A DNA stretch of 64,000 nt from Mixophyes australis (lineage: Eukaryota > Chordata > Amphibia > Anura > Limnodynastidae): the NCBI GenBank assembly GCA_036250195.1, contig JAVHZZ010000005.1, positions 186,970,948 to 187,034,947 on the forward strand. Direction: 5' to 3'. Made by a program: the position numbers and the translations under genes. Of the stretch, positions 1-12,276 are shown piece by piece. The first letter of the stretch is position 1. Every line of letters starts with the position of its first letter. The notes under the pieces were generated by a model. The model saw only the letters and a list, made by a program, of their open reading frames with translations. It was not told where the DNA came from and made no database searches.

Positions 1-56
1 GCAAGACATTGGAAACTAACTCTTGCCACCATGAGAACTGCATTGTTAAACAGAAT

Positions 57-1082
57 CAGGGCCTGATCAACCACTAGGCTGATCAGGCTGCAGCCTGGGG
101 CGCTGGGTCCAGGGGGGCGCGACGTTGCGGATATTTTTTTTTTTTCATTCATTTTTTTTTCCCCATTCATTTTTTTTCGGAGTGAGGGAGGGGGTCGTCG
201 TGGGGGGTCTCCCAGGGGGGGAGGTGGAGGTCTCGACGATCAAAAGCATTGGTGGTCAGTGGTCAGCAACAGGCAACCAATCGCTAGGCTGCCTGTTGCT
301 GTGCAGCAGACAGGAAGCAGGACACTTCCTGTCTGCTGATCTGAAGAGTGAGGAGCGACGCTGGCCAGCACAACTACAGGTAAGTGAAGGGGGGGACTGC
401 CATGTATATCTATAGGGAGGGGGGACTGTCATACAAATCTATAGGGTGGGAGGGGGGCTGCCATGAAAATCTATAAGGAGGGGGAGAGGTTGATATGTGT
501 GAAGGAGGGCAGAGAAGCGGGGCTGATATATGTGACTGGGGGAGTTTTAATGTGACGGGGGATAGCTACAGAGTGGGGGTAAGGAAAATAGCTGCAGGGG
601 GGGTGAATGCAGGGTGGGAGGTAAGGAAAATGGCTGCAGGGGGGGTTAAAGAAAATGGCTGCAGCAGGGGTTAAGGAAAATGGCTGCAGGGGGTATTTAA
701 GAAATAGAGCAGCTTTGGGGGGCATAATCTCATGATTATGTGGTGGTCACATGGATGCTCTCTGTGGTCTCAGCAATCACTAGAATACTAAATATTAGTG
801 AGATGGGGCTGGTAGAGGTTTGTATTTGATTGACAACAATTAATCAGATATTGCTTATATATGCCTGTACAATGGGGTACTTTTAGCTGGCCATAATGGA
901 GTGTTTTGTTTTAACTAAAGGGCCTAATCATTCAGGGTTTGTTAACATTTTGTATTATAATAAATTTTTGCATTTTCAAAACAGGTCGCCAACTTTCCAG
1001 AAGCCAGCGAGAGGATAACAAAGTTGCAACAAAGCTGCGGCCGTATTAGCCTAGGGCGGCCAGAACCCTTGATCAGGCCCTG
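57..1082. mobile_element. Non-autonomous hAT-type DNA transposon, 1,026 bp
   Basis: The ends are inverted repeats: the left end begins CAGGGCCTGATCAA and the right end is its complement, TTGATCAGGCCCTG. They are flanked by a perfect 8-bp duplication AACAGAAT at 49-56 and 1083-1090. An 8-bp duplication with CAGGG termini is the signature of the hAT superfamily. The interior has poly-T and G-rich tracts and no transposase-like reading frame, so it would depend on a transposase supplied elsewhere. A good splice-donor-like site (CAGGTAAGTG) lies near 376. Confidence 0.88.
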
Positions 1083-2516
1083 AACAGAATAGACCACATC
1101 TCCACTATGAAATATATCACCAGCTTACTCACTAATACGCTACCCAAATTCCACAAGACTTTGGAGCCGTGGTTTTGCTTCCCCAATACCTGTACTCCAG
1201 GATTAGAGTGAAGCTGTGGTGAGATGGGGGGCCAGGTTTCTCTTTACTTTTTGTTTTTATTTTCTCTTACACTCTTCTTGCCTTCTCTACCTCTTTCCCA
1301 ATTTCCTTTTCTGTGTTCTTTCCCAAAAAAACCCGACAAAGCACAAAGATGCATCAAGGCTTTGTGTTTCTTTTTTATTCCGTTGCACATAGCATGCTGT
1401 ATGTGGTTCTCCTTTTCCATAGCTCGGAGAGCTAAGCATATTTGTTTGTTGGTTTGTATTTGCTATGTGATTTGATGTGTCATTCCAAAAAGTGATGCTT
1501 GTATGTACTAATGTTCCCTTGTTTTCTGATACAGTTTAATATAAACTGATTAAAAAATATTATTATTAATTACAGACTTTTCAGTACATTCCATCTATGG
1601 TTCCTTTATTTAATTTTTTTATTTTTACTAATCACCCTTTTTCATTGGGCTATCATATCATAGGCAACACTATTTCCAGATTGGTGGAAAGCCCACACAG
1701 GCCAGGCAAGGATGGCAGAAATGCAAAAGTGGCAGCATACTCCTTGTTCCTTATGTCAGTTTTGTAATATTTTTCTTCACATTACTTAATGTTTCCTTTC
1801 AGACAGCATAGCTATCATGCAGGGCCAATTTATGAATATGGTTGGCCTGGGGCAAACATTTTATTAGTATATAACATGAATAGAAAGGGGCACAACTTTT
1901 TCCGAACTGAGTGTAGTAATCTTTTCAAGTGCAGTAGAAGAGAAAGTAAAACATTCTTGGTTGTGAAAAATGATGCCGTTTGAGGAATTGTTATACTTTC
2001 ATTACTTAGGGAAGGGAGATTAGAATTGTTGATAGTTTTACAGCTTGACCAAGATTAACAGTTGAGATTTAGGATTTAATCTGTTATTGCAGTAATGTTA
2101 GTTTTATGACTTAATGGTTAATGGTTATGGTTAATGTTAAGACTGCATGCATTATAATTAAAGGGGAAGGGATCCCCTGGCTGAATTAAGACATCTATTG
2201 TGGTTGTTTGAGAGGCTCAGCAAGGAATAACTTTCCAAAGAGAATGTGTTTTCACATGATATGCCTGGAAATTTCTCTGAAGCCGGGTACACCCAGATGT
2301 CACTGGGACTCCTGGCTAATCACAAAATATATTTAAATGGTGTCAGATATTTTCATCCCTATGTTAAGAGTGACAATATTGAATGGAAATTTAATGGTGA
2401 GCATTCTGACCACCTGTGCTCAGGGCAAATTCCCCTTTGTTTCATTTAATGTAATGGGCCTGCATACCCCCAGCTTTACAAAACCAAATCAAGCCAACCG
2501 CTCCCATAAAGAACTA
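1083..2516. other. Unannotated AT-rich stretch
   Basis: No gene or complete element recognised. A CAGGGCCAAT-like motif near 1820, followed by a GGCCTGGGGCAAA stretch, resembles a decayed hAT end, but no partner end or duplication was found. Confidence 0.5.
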
Positions 2517-3127
2517 AGGGCCTGGTTCATTAAGGAATGTAAAAGGCAATTTTGTGTGTATAATTTGAACAATTATTTTGCACATGCCCAGAACTGGACC
2601 ACACGCCAGAGAATGCAGCAATGTTTAATTCATCTTTGAGTGCACAGGACACTTATGACAGCCTAACATTTGAGGGAGTGAACAGGACGGGGAAGAGGCA
2701 TATGACCATAGTCAATGTGCAGTAATTGCGTGCCAAGCTAGAGCACATGCAGCAGTGTCCAATTCAAACTTTGGGCATCTCTCAGCTACATGTTTTTCAA
2801 CTATATCGCTTGCTCTAGCTACAGGTCTAGTCCAAGTGCTGATTACTAGTGATGACGGCTAAGTATGTATGATAGGATGTGTTTGCAATCAGGAGCAACT
2901 GTAAAATTTATTTTATGTACAGTAGACATTCATAGCATCCTAATAAATGTATATCATGAAAAATAAAATTAAAACACTTTTATTTCATTTTTTAATGTTT
3001 TGTCATTAATGACTATGGGCCTGATTCATTAAGGAAAGTTAAGCAAAAGTAAGCAAGTAAGGCAAAATGTTGCAATGGAGGGGGTGTTAAATTTAAAATG
3101 TGACGGCAGATTTATAGTTGGGGTAGG
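2517..3127. repeat. Fragments of a short interspersed element with GGGCCTGATTCATTAAGG end
   Basis: The motif GGGCCTG(G/A)TTCATTAAGG occurs at about 2518 and again at 3018, each starting a purine-rich A/G stretch. Such ends are typical of short inverted-repeat elements. The second copy runs straight into the 57-bp minisatellite. No matching right end or duplication was identified, so boundaries are uncertain. Confidence 0.4.
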
Positions 3128-4109
3128 GCTGAGATGGTCTGCGGATTGCAGAGATGACCGCTGGGATAGCGGAGAGCAGTGAGAGCTGAGATGGTCTGCG
3201 GATTTGCAGAGGTGAGCGTGAGCTGAGATGGTCTGCGGATTGCAGAGGTGACCGCTGGATTAGCGGGGAGCAGCGTGAGCTGAGATGGTCTGCGGATTTG
3301 CAGAGGTGAGCTGAGATGGTCTGCGGATTTGCAGAGGTGACCGCTGGGATAGCGGGGAGCAACGTGAGCTGAGATGGTCTGCGGATTGCAGAGGTGACTG
3401 CTGGGATAGCGGGGAGAGCCTGAGCTGAGATGGTCTGCGGATTGCAGAGGTGACTGCTGGGATAGCGGGGAGAGCCTGAGCTGAGATGGTCTGCGGATTG
3501 CAGAGGTGACCGCTGGAATAGCAGGGAGCAGTGTGAGCTGAGATGGTCTGCGGATTTGCAGAGGTGAGCGTGAGCTGAGATGGTCTGCGGATTTGCAGAG
3601 GTGCCGCTGGAATAGCGGGGAGCAGCATGAGCTGAGATGGTCTGCGAATTGCAGAGGTGACCGCTGGGATAGCGGGGAGCAGCGTGAGCTGAGATGGTCT
3701 GCGGATTGCAGAGGTGACTGCTGGGATAGCGGAGAGCAGCGTTAGTTGAGATGGTCTGCGGATTGCAGAGGTGACCGCTGGGATAGCGGGGAGCAACATG
3801 AGCTGAGATGGTCTGCGGATTGCAGAGGTGACTGCTGGGATAGCGGGGAGAGCCTGAGCTGAGATGGTCTGCGGATTGCAGAGGTGACTGCTGGGATAGC
3901 AGGGAGGAGCGTGAGCTGAGATGGTCTGCGGATTGCAGAGGTGACCGCTGGGATAGCGGGGAGAGCGTGAGCTGAGATGGTCTGCGGATTGCAGAGGTGA
4001 CCGCTGGGATAGCGGGGAGCAGCGCGAGCTGAGATGGTCTGCGGATTGCAGAGGTGACTGCTGGGATAGCGGTGAGCAGCCTGAGCTGAGATGGTCTGCG
4101 GATTGCAGA
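3128..4109. repeat. 57-bp minisatellite, 19 units
   Basis: The phrase GAGATGGTCTGCG recurs 19 times. Most spacings are 56-58 bp, with three short units of about 32-35 bp that lack the half containing the hairpin-prone CCGCTGGGATAGCGG. All three minus-strand frames stay open for long distances because the unit is close to a multiple of three and lacks stops. The resulting 291- and 351-residue frames are artefacts of the repeat. Confidence 0.95.
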
Positions 4110-5209
4110 CAGCTGGAAACGAAGGAGACGTCCACTCAAAGCACACAAGCTGAACCTAAGAACAGGCTCAGAGGAGAGGAGGAGGCTGCTTTAAATAGTG
4201 GAGGGAAAACCCTCATCCAATAGAAAGCCAGGGGAGGATTAAAACAGAAATCCAAGATGGCGACCATCAGCGGGAGTCAGACGGGAGCAGAAGAGAGGTA
4301 AGTGAGCCGGGTCTCGGTCTGGAGACAGCGAGCACCCGGTGTCTGACAATATCACATATTTGGAAGCGTGAGAATCAAGCAGTTAGGAGGGGTTCAATTT
4401 CCCACCCCACTTAAACACAGAAGAAGCCAGACAAACTATCTTTGAAAAAGTTTAACTGTGTGAAATGAAACGCGTCAAACGCTGTTTGTTTCGGGCAGAA
4501 CTTTTACTCTTCCAGATATTGAATGACTGAAACTATTATTTATTATTAACCAGTTTGATTACCCTATTTAATTGCTTTTGTTCTTTAATCTCTTTTTAAT
4601 ATTTTTAATATTATTTTATTTCTTTATTTTCCATGTTTATGTTCATCTAATTTTACTTTATTATTTTTCTACTTATATTTTATATTTATTTAAGTCTACA
4701 TGTAAGAGGAAAAGAGGGAACAGCGTGTGTGCTACACGTGCTTTTGCATTCATATTGGATAGGAGTTAAAACAAGCAAGTGAGTGTGCTTTACTAAATCG
4801 TCAGGGGAAAGTAAATGTTTTATTTATAAGTTCTGTTGTGTGAAATCATATATGTTAAGCTGCTGTTGAGAAATACTGATAACTATGACATTATTTTCTG
4901 CTTTCTGTAAATGTAATGCCTCCTAGCTCTGTGGATAAGAAGTAGAGATTTGCATTTGTGCTACTTTCTAAAACCACATAATTGCACTCATATGCTTATT
5001 ATACAAATGCCTTTGACCTGTGTTAGTTGAACTAAAGCACGGGTGAATGAGTTTAGTGTTTATTGTGCTATAGAGAGTCACCATGAATAGAGACGTTTTG
5101 CAGTTTTGCAATCAGAAATGTTAAGTGGGTTAGAGGTACTTGTTAGTGGTAGAGAGTACATAAGTAAAAATATATTAGTTGCATTTAGTATTAGTCAGAA
5201 CAGTTCATA
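4110..5209. other. Unannotated stretch after the minisatellite
   Basis: A GC-richer 200 bp (4110-4350) with a CAGGTAAG-like donor near 4300, then AT-rich sequence. No element ends or coding segment recognised. Confidence 0.5.
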
Positions 5210-5518
5210 GGGCAGCACGGTGGCTTAGTGGTTAGCACTTCCGCCTCACAGCATTGGGGTCATGAGTTTGATTACTGACCATGGAGTTTGTATGTTCTCC
5301 CCGTGTTTGCGTGGGTTTTCTCCGGGTGCTCTGGTTTCCTCCCACATAACATACTGGTAGGTTAATTGGCTGCTATCAAAATTGACCTTAGTCTCTGTGT
5401 TTATCTGTGTCAGGGAATTTAGACAGTAAGCTCCAATGGGACAGGGACTTATGTGAATGAGTTCTCTGTACAGCGCTGCGGAATAAGTGGTGCGTTATAA
5501 ATAAATTATGATGATGAT
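5210..5518 (+). mobile_element. tRNA-derived SINE, near full length
   Basis: The head GGGCAGCACGGTGGCTTAGTGG contains a pol III A-box (TGGCTTAGTGG at about 5220) and a degenerate B-box near 5270. The body has the conserved GTATGTTCTCCCCGTGTTTGCG core, and the tail ends in the GCTGCGGAATAAGTGG segment with a short (ATG)n tract. This layout matches the broad vertebrate group of tRNA-headed SINEs with a LINE-like tail. Five other copies or pieces lie in the window (36.99, 39.0, 40.6, 44.6 and 59.8 kb). Confidence 0.85.
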
Positions 5519-5589
5519 AGGATATGCTGTATCCCTCTGTATATAGTTAATTTATATTTCCTGTGTTTAAAGCTATCTCAATATTACGA

Positions 5590-5902
5590 CATACTTGCCA
5601 ACTTATAGCAAGTATGATCCGGGAGCCTGCTGGGGAAGGTGGGCATGCAGGGGGCGGGGCTCTGAAAATCGTGTCATTTTGGCCCCACCACCGTGACGTA
5701 ATGACACAAAATGCGTCATTTTACAGCTGGGACAGGGCTAAACGCCACGATTTCCGGTGAATCGTGGCGTTTTTGACCTAATTCTGCCCACTTCACTAGA
5801 AAGTGGGCAGATCTGGGAGATTGCCACACTCTAACAGGAGTCTGGGAGACTCTCGCGAAATGCGGGAGTCTCCCGGCCATTCCGGCAGAGTTGGCAAGTA
5901 TG
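5590..5902. mobile_element. hAT-like MITE, 313 bp (CATACTTGCCAAC family)
   Basis: Terminal inverted repeats CATACTTGCCAAC / GTTGGCAAGTATG are flanked by a perfect 8-bp duplication TATTACGA (5582-5589 and 5903-5910). The interior contains a 13-bp perfect hairpin (AAACGCCACGATT and its complement, about 5739-5771) and self-complementary AAGTGGGCAG / CTGCCCACTT segments. There is no coding capacity. A fragment of the same family lies at 11.7 kb. Confidence 0.9.
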
Positions 5903-5910
5903 TATTACGA

Positions 5911-8900
5911 TTAATATTGAGATATTTTTTTTTTTATATGAAAACTCTCAAAACTTTAGGAGTCCACACCCCACTAATAAATGTGCTGGAGTGGCTTCCA
6001 AAGATCAGTCTGGTGTATTGCTATTTTATTTGTGTGTGTCGGTGGTCTTAAGTAGGGGCGGAGGGTTTCTTAGTCTTCCTCTGGTGTTGATCATTCCAAG
6101 AACATTACCCCACAAAGATCCTACTGAACCCTAAGATGCAGGGACGATGCAAACAAGGTAAAAGTTTATACACAGACAGGACACCCAAACCTGTACACAC
6201 ACCCGAGCAGGAAAAAGTAGTGTTACACTTATGAAAAATTATTTTTTTTGTCTGCTATTAGTCAGCTTTCCAGAAACTACTGTGCATTCATTTGATACAG
6301 TAGGTTGTTTAGTATTCCATATGGTATCCTTTTATGGGCTACCTATATTATACCTGCACCTTTTATCCATTTCAATCAAGGCAGTGCAAAATAGCAAAAT
6401 AATTTAAAAATTGCATTATCATTTTCAAGTGCTGACTTTATTATGAAAACAATAGAAGCTGTTTTTTGCTGTTTTGGAACAGAGAATCGGTACCAATCTA
6501 GGACCACAAAGTGTTTCTTTGAAGAATTTAGCAAACATAACAAAACACGCACATGTTTGTTTGCAGTTCACGTATGTGAAATGTTTAGTAAAAGACACCT
6601 TATTGGAAAATGTTGTTAGATTTTTTTTTACTATGTTAGGTGTTTTAGGGATTGTAAACAAAGGAATGATATTTTTTTGAAAATGCATGAGAACTGCACA
6701 GAAAAATTATCCATAATGATGTTGGAAGATGATGAGCCAAAAAAGTTCCAAAACAAAACCAACGCAGGGGTGAGAAATGAAGTGGTTAAACTAAGGTTGA
6801 GGATAATAATATTTTGTTTTGTTTTGAATATCCAAGACCTACTTTATCAACAACTCATTTGAAAAGGACACTTTCCTCTTAGAAACAAGGGCTTGCTTGT
6901 CTTTTTAGGACAATAGAAAATGTTAGGGCGCTCCCTATCCATGCTTCATTGCAGCAAGTTTAACTGTAGGCTCCTGTTCTTGTGGGTCCAGGACAAATGC
7001 CTGTATTGGATAGACCATTTAGAATTCTTTCTCAATACTTTTAAGGAAAGCTCCAACCACAATTATAAGGTTTAATTTTCAGTGGGAAGAGCCCAGTATT
7101 TATACACACTATAGAGGTTACACACTCATTATCCACTTCAATTCAGGATGGTCTACCTCAGGGGAGGGCTGGCACATTCTAGCCCGGGGGGCAAGACTTG
7201 ACTCAGCAGCCTATTAGTTTCACAATCTATTGTCACAATCTCCAAAAGGAAATACCAAAGGACCCAAACAGTACATCAACTTGTTCAATTTATCTCAAAG
7301 TGCCAATTAAATGTACTAGTGAAGAATAAATAAAATAATTGGAATGTGCTCAAATTAAGTATTAAAGAGACATAGGAAGGTACATGCAGGGCAAGGGAGG
7401 AGCAAAATTCAGGCAAAATTTCACATAAATTAAATTTTTCAATGGAACGGGAAATTTCGCTGTGGTACAAATATACGTTGAGAAGATCAAGTAACGCTTT
7501 TGCTTCACCATTTCGCAGAATGGTTTCCATACTGTGGAAGTCATGTTGTATATAATTTGCGTTTGTAGGCGAACGCACAAAGCACTCCTTTTGGAATTAT
7601 TGCTTTGTGTGCTTATGCAGAAATAAAAAAAGTGCATTATATGCAGATATCGCAATTTGCGTACAGTTCAACATGATCCCCGGTATCTGTAAATTCACAC
7701 AAGAATGTCAATTCATTCTGCTCTATGTTGTGAGTAGGATTGGGTATTCCAGGTGGAGGAAAAATGATTGGGGAATTTTCTGCTGAACACTTTTAGGCCA
7801 CATTCCACCGGATAAAAGTGTCAAATTTCATAGCCAAATGCGGAATTAGGTGAATATTCTACAGAACAGTTTTGAAAAATGTGCTCTTTTCTATTCAGTA
7901 CAATGATTATATTATATTTGTAGCTGATGATGTCTGAGTCATGTTAATATAATCTGAATGAGCAATTACAAAAAATATGAACCAGCACAAGCATTCAAGT
8001 ATAAATGATAATAATATCACAGGAATGAGATATATGCTGCTCTCACAAAAAGATTGGGGGTACCAGTTGCCCACCCATGCTCATTCTTCTCTCTCTCCAA
8101 TACCCACTCCTCCATTATTTTGCTGGGAAAAAAGTGGTTGGTAAAGATCAAGTACCAAAAGATAAAAAGAAAAAAATGTAAAAATAAAGTCAAATAAAAC
8201 TCATATTGCCCTAAAGAGTGCTAGTATTAATGCTTCTAGATAAGCAGCTATAGTGTACCCAATATCAGCCAATTGATAGAATAGGGCAGGATGTGCGGGC
8301 CACAAATAAACTCATATTAAAATCCTGATAGGATCTTTATCAGGAAATTTAGAAAATATGGTTAGAAGACAACCACTGTCGTCCTGTGTGTGACCACACT
8401 AACAGGTCCCAATGGTGTAAGAAATTACCCAGCTGACCAGTATGCAAAGGTGAGACTCATCCGGTTTGGCCATATTGAAAAATGATTGTTCCATTTATGG
8501 GCACCTCATGCAGATTATAAGTTAGTCTATTTAGTAAACATTTGATAAGATTCAAAATTGATTCTTAAACATTTATAAACAAAATAAATACTTGGTCAGA
8601 GAAAACTAAGGTATACGGGAGGTACAGGATATGTATGTTATTAAAGTAATTCTATTGTTTTAAAATAAGCAATGCCCAATCAATTGTATGTGTTTCCAAA
8701 GCACATGGTGGTTTATTTTAGCAGATGTAAATAATCAACAATTCAATACATTATTATATTGTGATAAAGTACAGTACAGCACAGCCAATACCAAAAGTTA
8801 CATACATACCGCTGCAATCGCTGCGCTTCCATGGGTCCCAATGGAACAGTGTATCTGTTAGATAACTGTGGTCAGAGTTGACTGACCCTAGTGGGGGATG

Positions 8901-9344
8901 CAGCTAATATATACAGTCAGTGTTTCATTGTGAACAATAGAGATGACGTAGCTTGCTTCCATAGGTCCAGGCACAGGGTGGCTTCAGGGTAAACAGTTCA
9001 TAGGCTAATTCAATCTAAGAAGTCCAAAGGAGGGGGTCGTCTCTCCAGGGGGTCTGCTCCTTTCATAGCCAGCATCATACAAAGGTTTATTAGCTAATAT
9101 CAATAACTAAAGTATGCAATGTGCGATCTCTTCGCCGACTGCACCGGACAGCTGCTGATGATTAGGGCTTCAATATGATATCAGGCATGACACCTTTCCT
9201 ATAACCTTAACCTTTAATAACACTAAAATGTACATATAATCATATTATATAAACTAATAATAAACCAAATGCTATCTGCTCATAAATTACAGTGTAACGG
9301 AACCAATATGAATTGTATAAATAACTAAATGTTGTAATGCTAGT
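5911..9344. other. Unannotated AT-rich stretch
   Basis: No gene recognised. A possible decayed hAT end (CAGGGGAGGGCTGGCAC) lies near 7160. The section 8740-9200 is richer in GC and reads like a decayed retroelement LTR or UTR, but no ends could be defined. The short open frames here have no recognisable domains. Confidence 0.5.
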
Positions 9345-9420
9345 GTGTGCGTGCGTATTTTACCGTGCGATCGCATCACGCCACGTGTTACGTGGCGTAC
9401 GCTTCGCAATACGCACGGCA
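9345..9420. repeat. CpG-rich nested inverted repeat
   Basis: The outer arms GTGCGTATT (9351-9359) and AATACGCAC (9408-9416) enclose inner arms ACGCCACGT (9378-9386) and ACGTGGCGT (9390-9398). The segment is dense in CpG while its surroundings are AT-rich and CpG-poor. No flanking duplication was found, so it may be the core of a small element or a structural motif. Confidence 0.7.
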
Positions 9421-11696
9421 AACCAATATTAAACCAATATACTTTCGTTCATCCAATTATTCGACTTCAACAATGTGTTTTGTAGTAATATTTAATCATA
9501 TTACCCAGTGGTCGACCAATCATATATGTTATACCTGTTTAACATTTCTATTATGCTTATTGCATGCTTAATCTCATAGTAATGCTAATACTGCCTATTA
9601 CTTCTTTGACACGTATTCTTTATTATGATTATATGACATGCTCATTTAATACTACTGACAAGCAGACAGTTCACAGAAGCCTATAAAGGATTGTGCTTTC
9701 AGTCATTAAAATATCAGTATGACTTTCTTTAAAGCCTTTTGCAGTCTTCAAGGTTAATTCACAGAAATAATTTGACAAATTATGTCTAAAGCGAACACAA
9801 GCAACACAGAAATTTCTCTATCTGGAGTCACTGATTAATGGATGTTTTAAGTAATATAATAAGTGCAGCATGCGAGTGATTTAAAAACTTAAAATGTTCC
9901 ATATTAAACAATAGCTTTTTACTTGGAATATGTATCTGCAGTTTCAAGCTGCTGGCATAAAATCTTATTGAGACTGCATAAATTTAAAATGTAAAAAGAA
10001 AACAATTATTTATTTATGGTGATATCTACTAACACAAATGAACATTAGCATATATTTTTATGTATGTAGCCAATTTAAAGTTAGGAAACATTTAGGAACT
10101 ACCCAGTTAAATAATTATTTCATTATATTTGCTACTTAAGTAGATAAGCTAGGAAGAAGTTCAGATCCTAGTTTATTTGCTTCTTTAATCAGAATATGTC
10201 ATGCACTCTGTCTAATTTTGTTACTGTAACTAGTTCTCTTTAAAATAATGCAGGTGGTACATGTACAGCTCAGCACAATTTTAATTGTTTGAAGTAGATC
10301 TCTTTCTTTTCTTTGGCCCAGGCCTAGTCACTGCCCTCAAAAAAAGATACAATAATGCAAACTTACAAGACAAAGTATATTTTATTTTGTTTAGTTTCCA
10401 GAGCTGGCCCTGACTGCAGGGGTGCAAAACTATGCTCTTTCTAATGGGAAGAGCTGAGCAGATAGGTGATGCCTTTCATAGACATGGGGCACCCAAGAAA
10501 ACCTAGAGAGGGAAACTTTGCCCTAGCACTCACTGTCGGATGGGCGTGTCTAGGGGTAAGGTGTCTAGAAGTGCCCCCAGATCATATTATGCCATACAGT
10601 AGTGCTACCTATTCCATATGTATATATACATTATCCTTAAACACATATATTAATAAAACATATGCAGGCAGTAGGAGGTACTATTTTCCTATGTGTAACT
10701 CACCCTGGGAGTCAGCACTCCGAGTTAAAACCTCTTCAGTTCAGCAAAGAAACATGGGTGGAGCTGCTGTGGCTGGGCATGCGCATCAGCTCCATTTTGC
10801 CCATCTTGAATTCTTTAATGTTTAACAGACACTTGATAGAGGCAGCTGGGGAACTTTTGTAAATGAACTGTGCCTGTGCCCCCACTTTAATGTTGATGTT
10901 CATTAGGGTGTGCCTTGGCACACTGGGCACACCCTGTGCACACATCTATGATGCCTTCATGCAACTCATAATGCCCATTTCAAAAACTTAAATTATGTAA
11001 AACTAGATATAAATTGGAAGGAGTTCCCAAGTGGCCACAGAACCTAGGGTTGTATGAGGACGGCAGATACAAATGGCTGTGCCATACCTCCCTCATATGC
11101 ATCTTCCCACAGTTAAAACATTTAAAAGTAATGAAGGCAGTGGGTATTTACAGAGTTGTACCAAGGAGTGTCATCACACCAGGCACAGGGTTGTTTCAAA
11201 GATCTACTGAAATACCATCTCAGTTCACCTGCTGGACTCAATGAGTTCATTTGTCATTGCTGTTATAATTACTGTTTAGTGATCTCTGTGGCCTCCTTAG
11301 TGTTTCCACCAGTGAGCATGATGCCAGAGAAATATACCAAGCGCACAGCTGCTTCGAGCCGGTGAATAACCACAAGAGTGCCCAAGCAGCACAAAAGAAA
11401 AGCCTTCTCTAGAACCAGAAGAGTACAAGGTTCTTTTAATAAAAATGGGGAAGGTTAGTTATGGCTGCCAGCTGCTGACTGTCTTAAGATGTATGCAAAG
11501 ATTAATTCATTTTTTATGTCTCCATCTCCCACTGTCTCTCTGCATTTCTTAACAATTCCACACTGCTAGCAGCTGCTATGAAATGCCAATCGCCACTGGA
11601 TGCATTATTATTGGTGGCTGCTAATGCCTCTGCTTTACAATAGCCATACTCACTTTCCCAACTACCAGCAACAATTGTTATTCTGCTACTTTATAG
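9421..11696. other. Unannotated stretch
   Basis: AT-rich to about 10.4 kb, then a slightly GC-richer 10.4-11.4 kb section with short open frames lacking recognisable domains. No RNA gene or complete element recognised. Confidence 0.5.
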
Positions 11697-11745
11697 CATA
11701 CTTGCCAACTCTCCCGGAAAGTCCGGGAGACTCACGAAATGTTAT
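11697..11745. mobile_element. Fragment of the CATACTTGCCAAC hAT-like MITE
   Basis: About 50 bp beginning GCATACTTGCCAACTCTCCC matches the end of the 5.6-kb MITE family, including the GGGAGACTC motif. The rest of the element is missing. Confidence 0.65.
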
Positions 11746-12276
11746 AAACTGTGCACTTTCACTAGGGCAATGTAGGTGAAGGGGGATGGTTTTTGAATAC
11801 TCTCCATTATTCCTATTGGTTACTTATTGTAAGCTAAAGAAAACCTTGTAACTGAGATTTAGCCGGTGAATTCTAACTTGCTGGAGAATACAAACAATCT
11901 TATTAACTTTAGGTTTAAGGGTGTTTATTATGGTGGAGAGTGGAAGAGCCATAGTAAGGCCAGGAATCAAGAGCCAGTAGGGTAGTCATCCAGGGCCATG
12001 CATCTTGAAGTGTGTTGGGTGGACCACCTAGGTGCACAGGTGGGGAGAAAATAAAAATTGTGTGTATCCAATGTATTTGTAAGTGAGGTACTGATCGGTA
12101 GGTAATATTGGTGTATTTCTCCTTGACACCAACCTTGATAATAATCTAGGTTCAGCCACCCAGGTTCTGGTTCAGACTCTCTCCCCTCTTGTTCTGGTGG
12201 GTGAATCAGCAAATAGGTGTACCCGCAGGCTTAAAAACAACAGAATTCATGCAGTGCAGTATAAAGGTGTACACTA

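Noticed and set aside
3093..4148. Open minus-strand frames of 351, 291 and 134 codons
   Set aside because: All three frames are open because the 57-bp unit has no minus-strand stops; the product is a 19-residue repeat, and array variants shift the frame freely.
5210..5290. tRNA gene at the SINE head
   Set aside because: The A-box is good but the B-box is degenerate and no cloverleaf is evident; it is the tRNA-derived head of a SINE.
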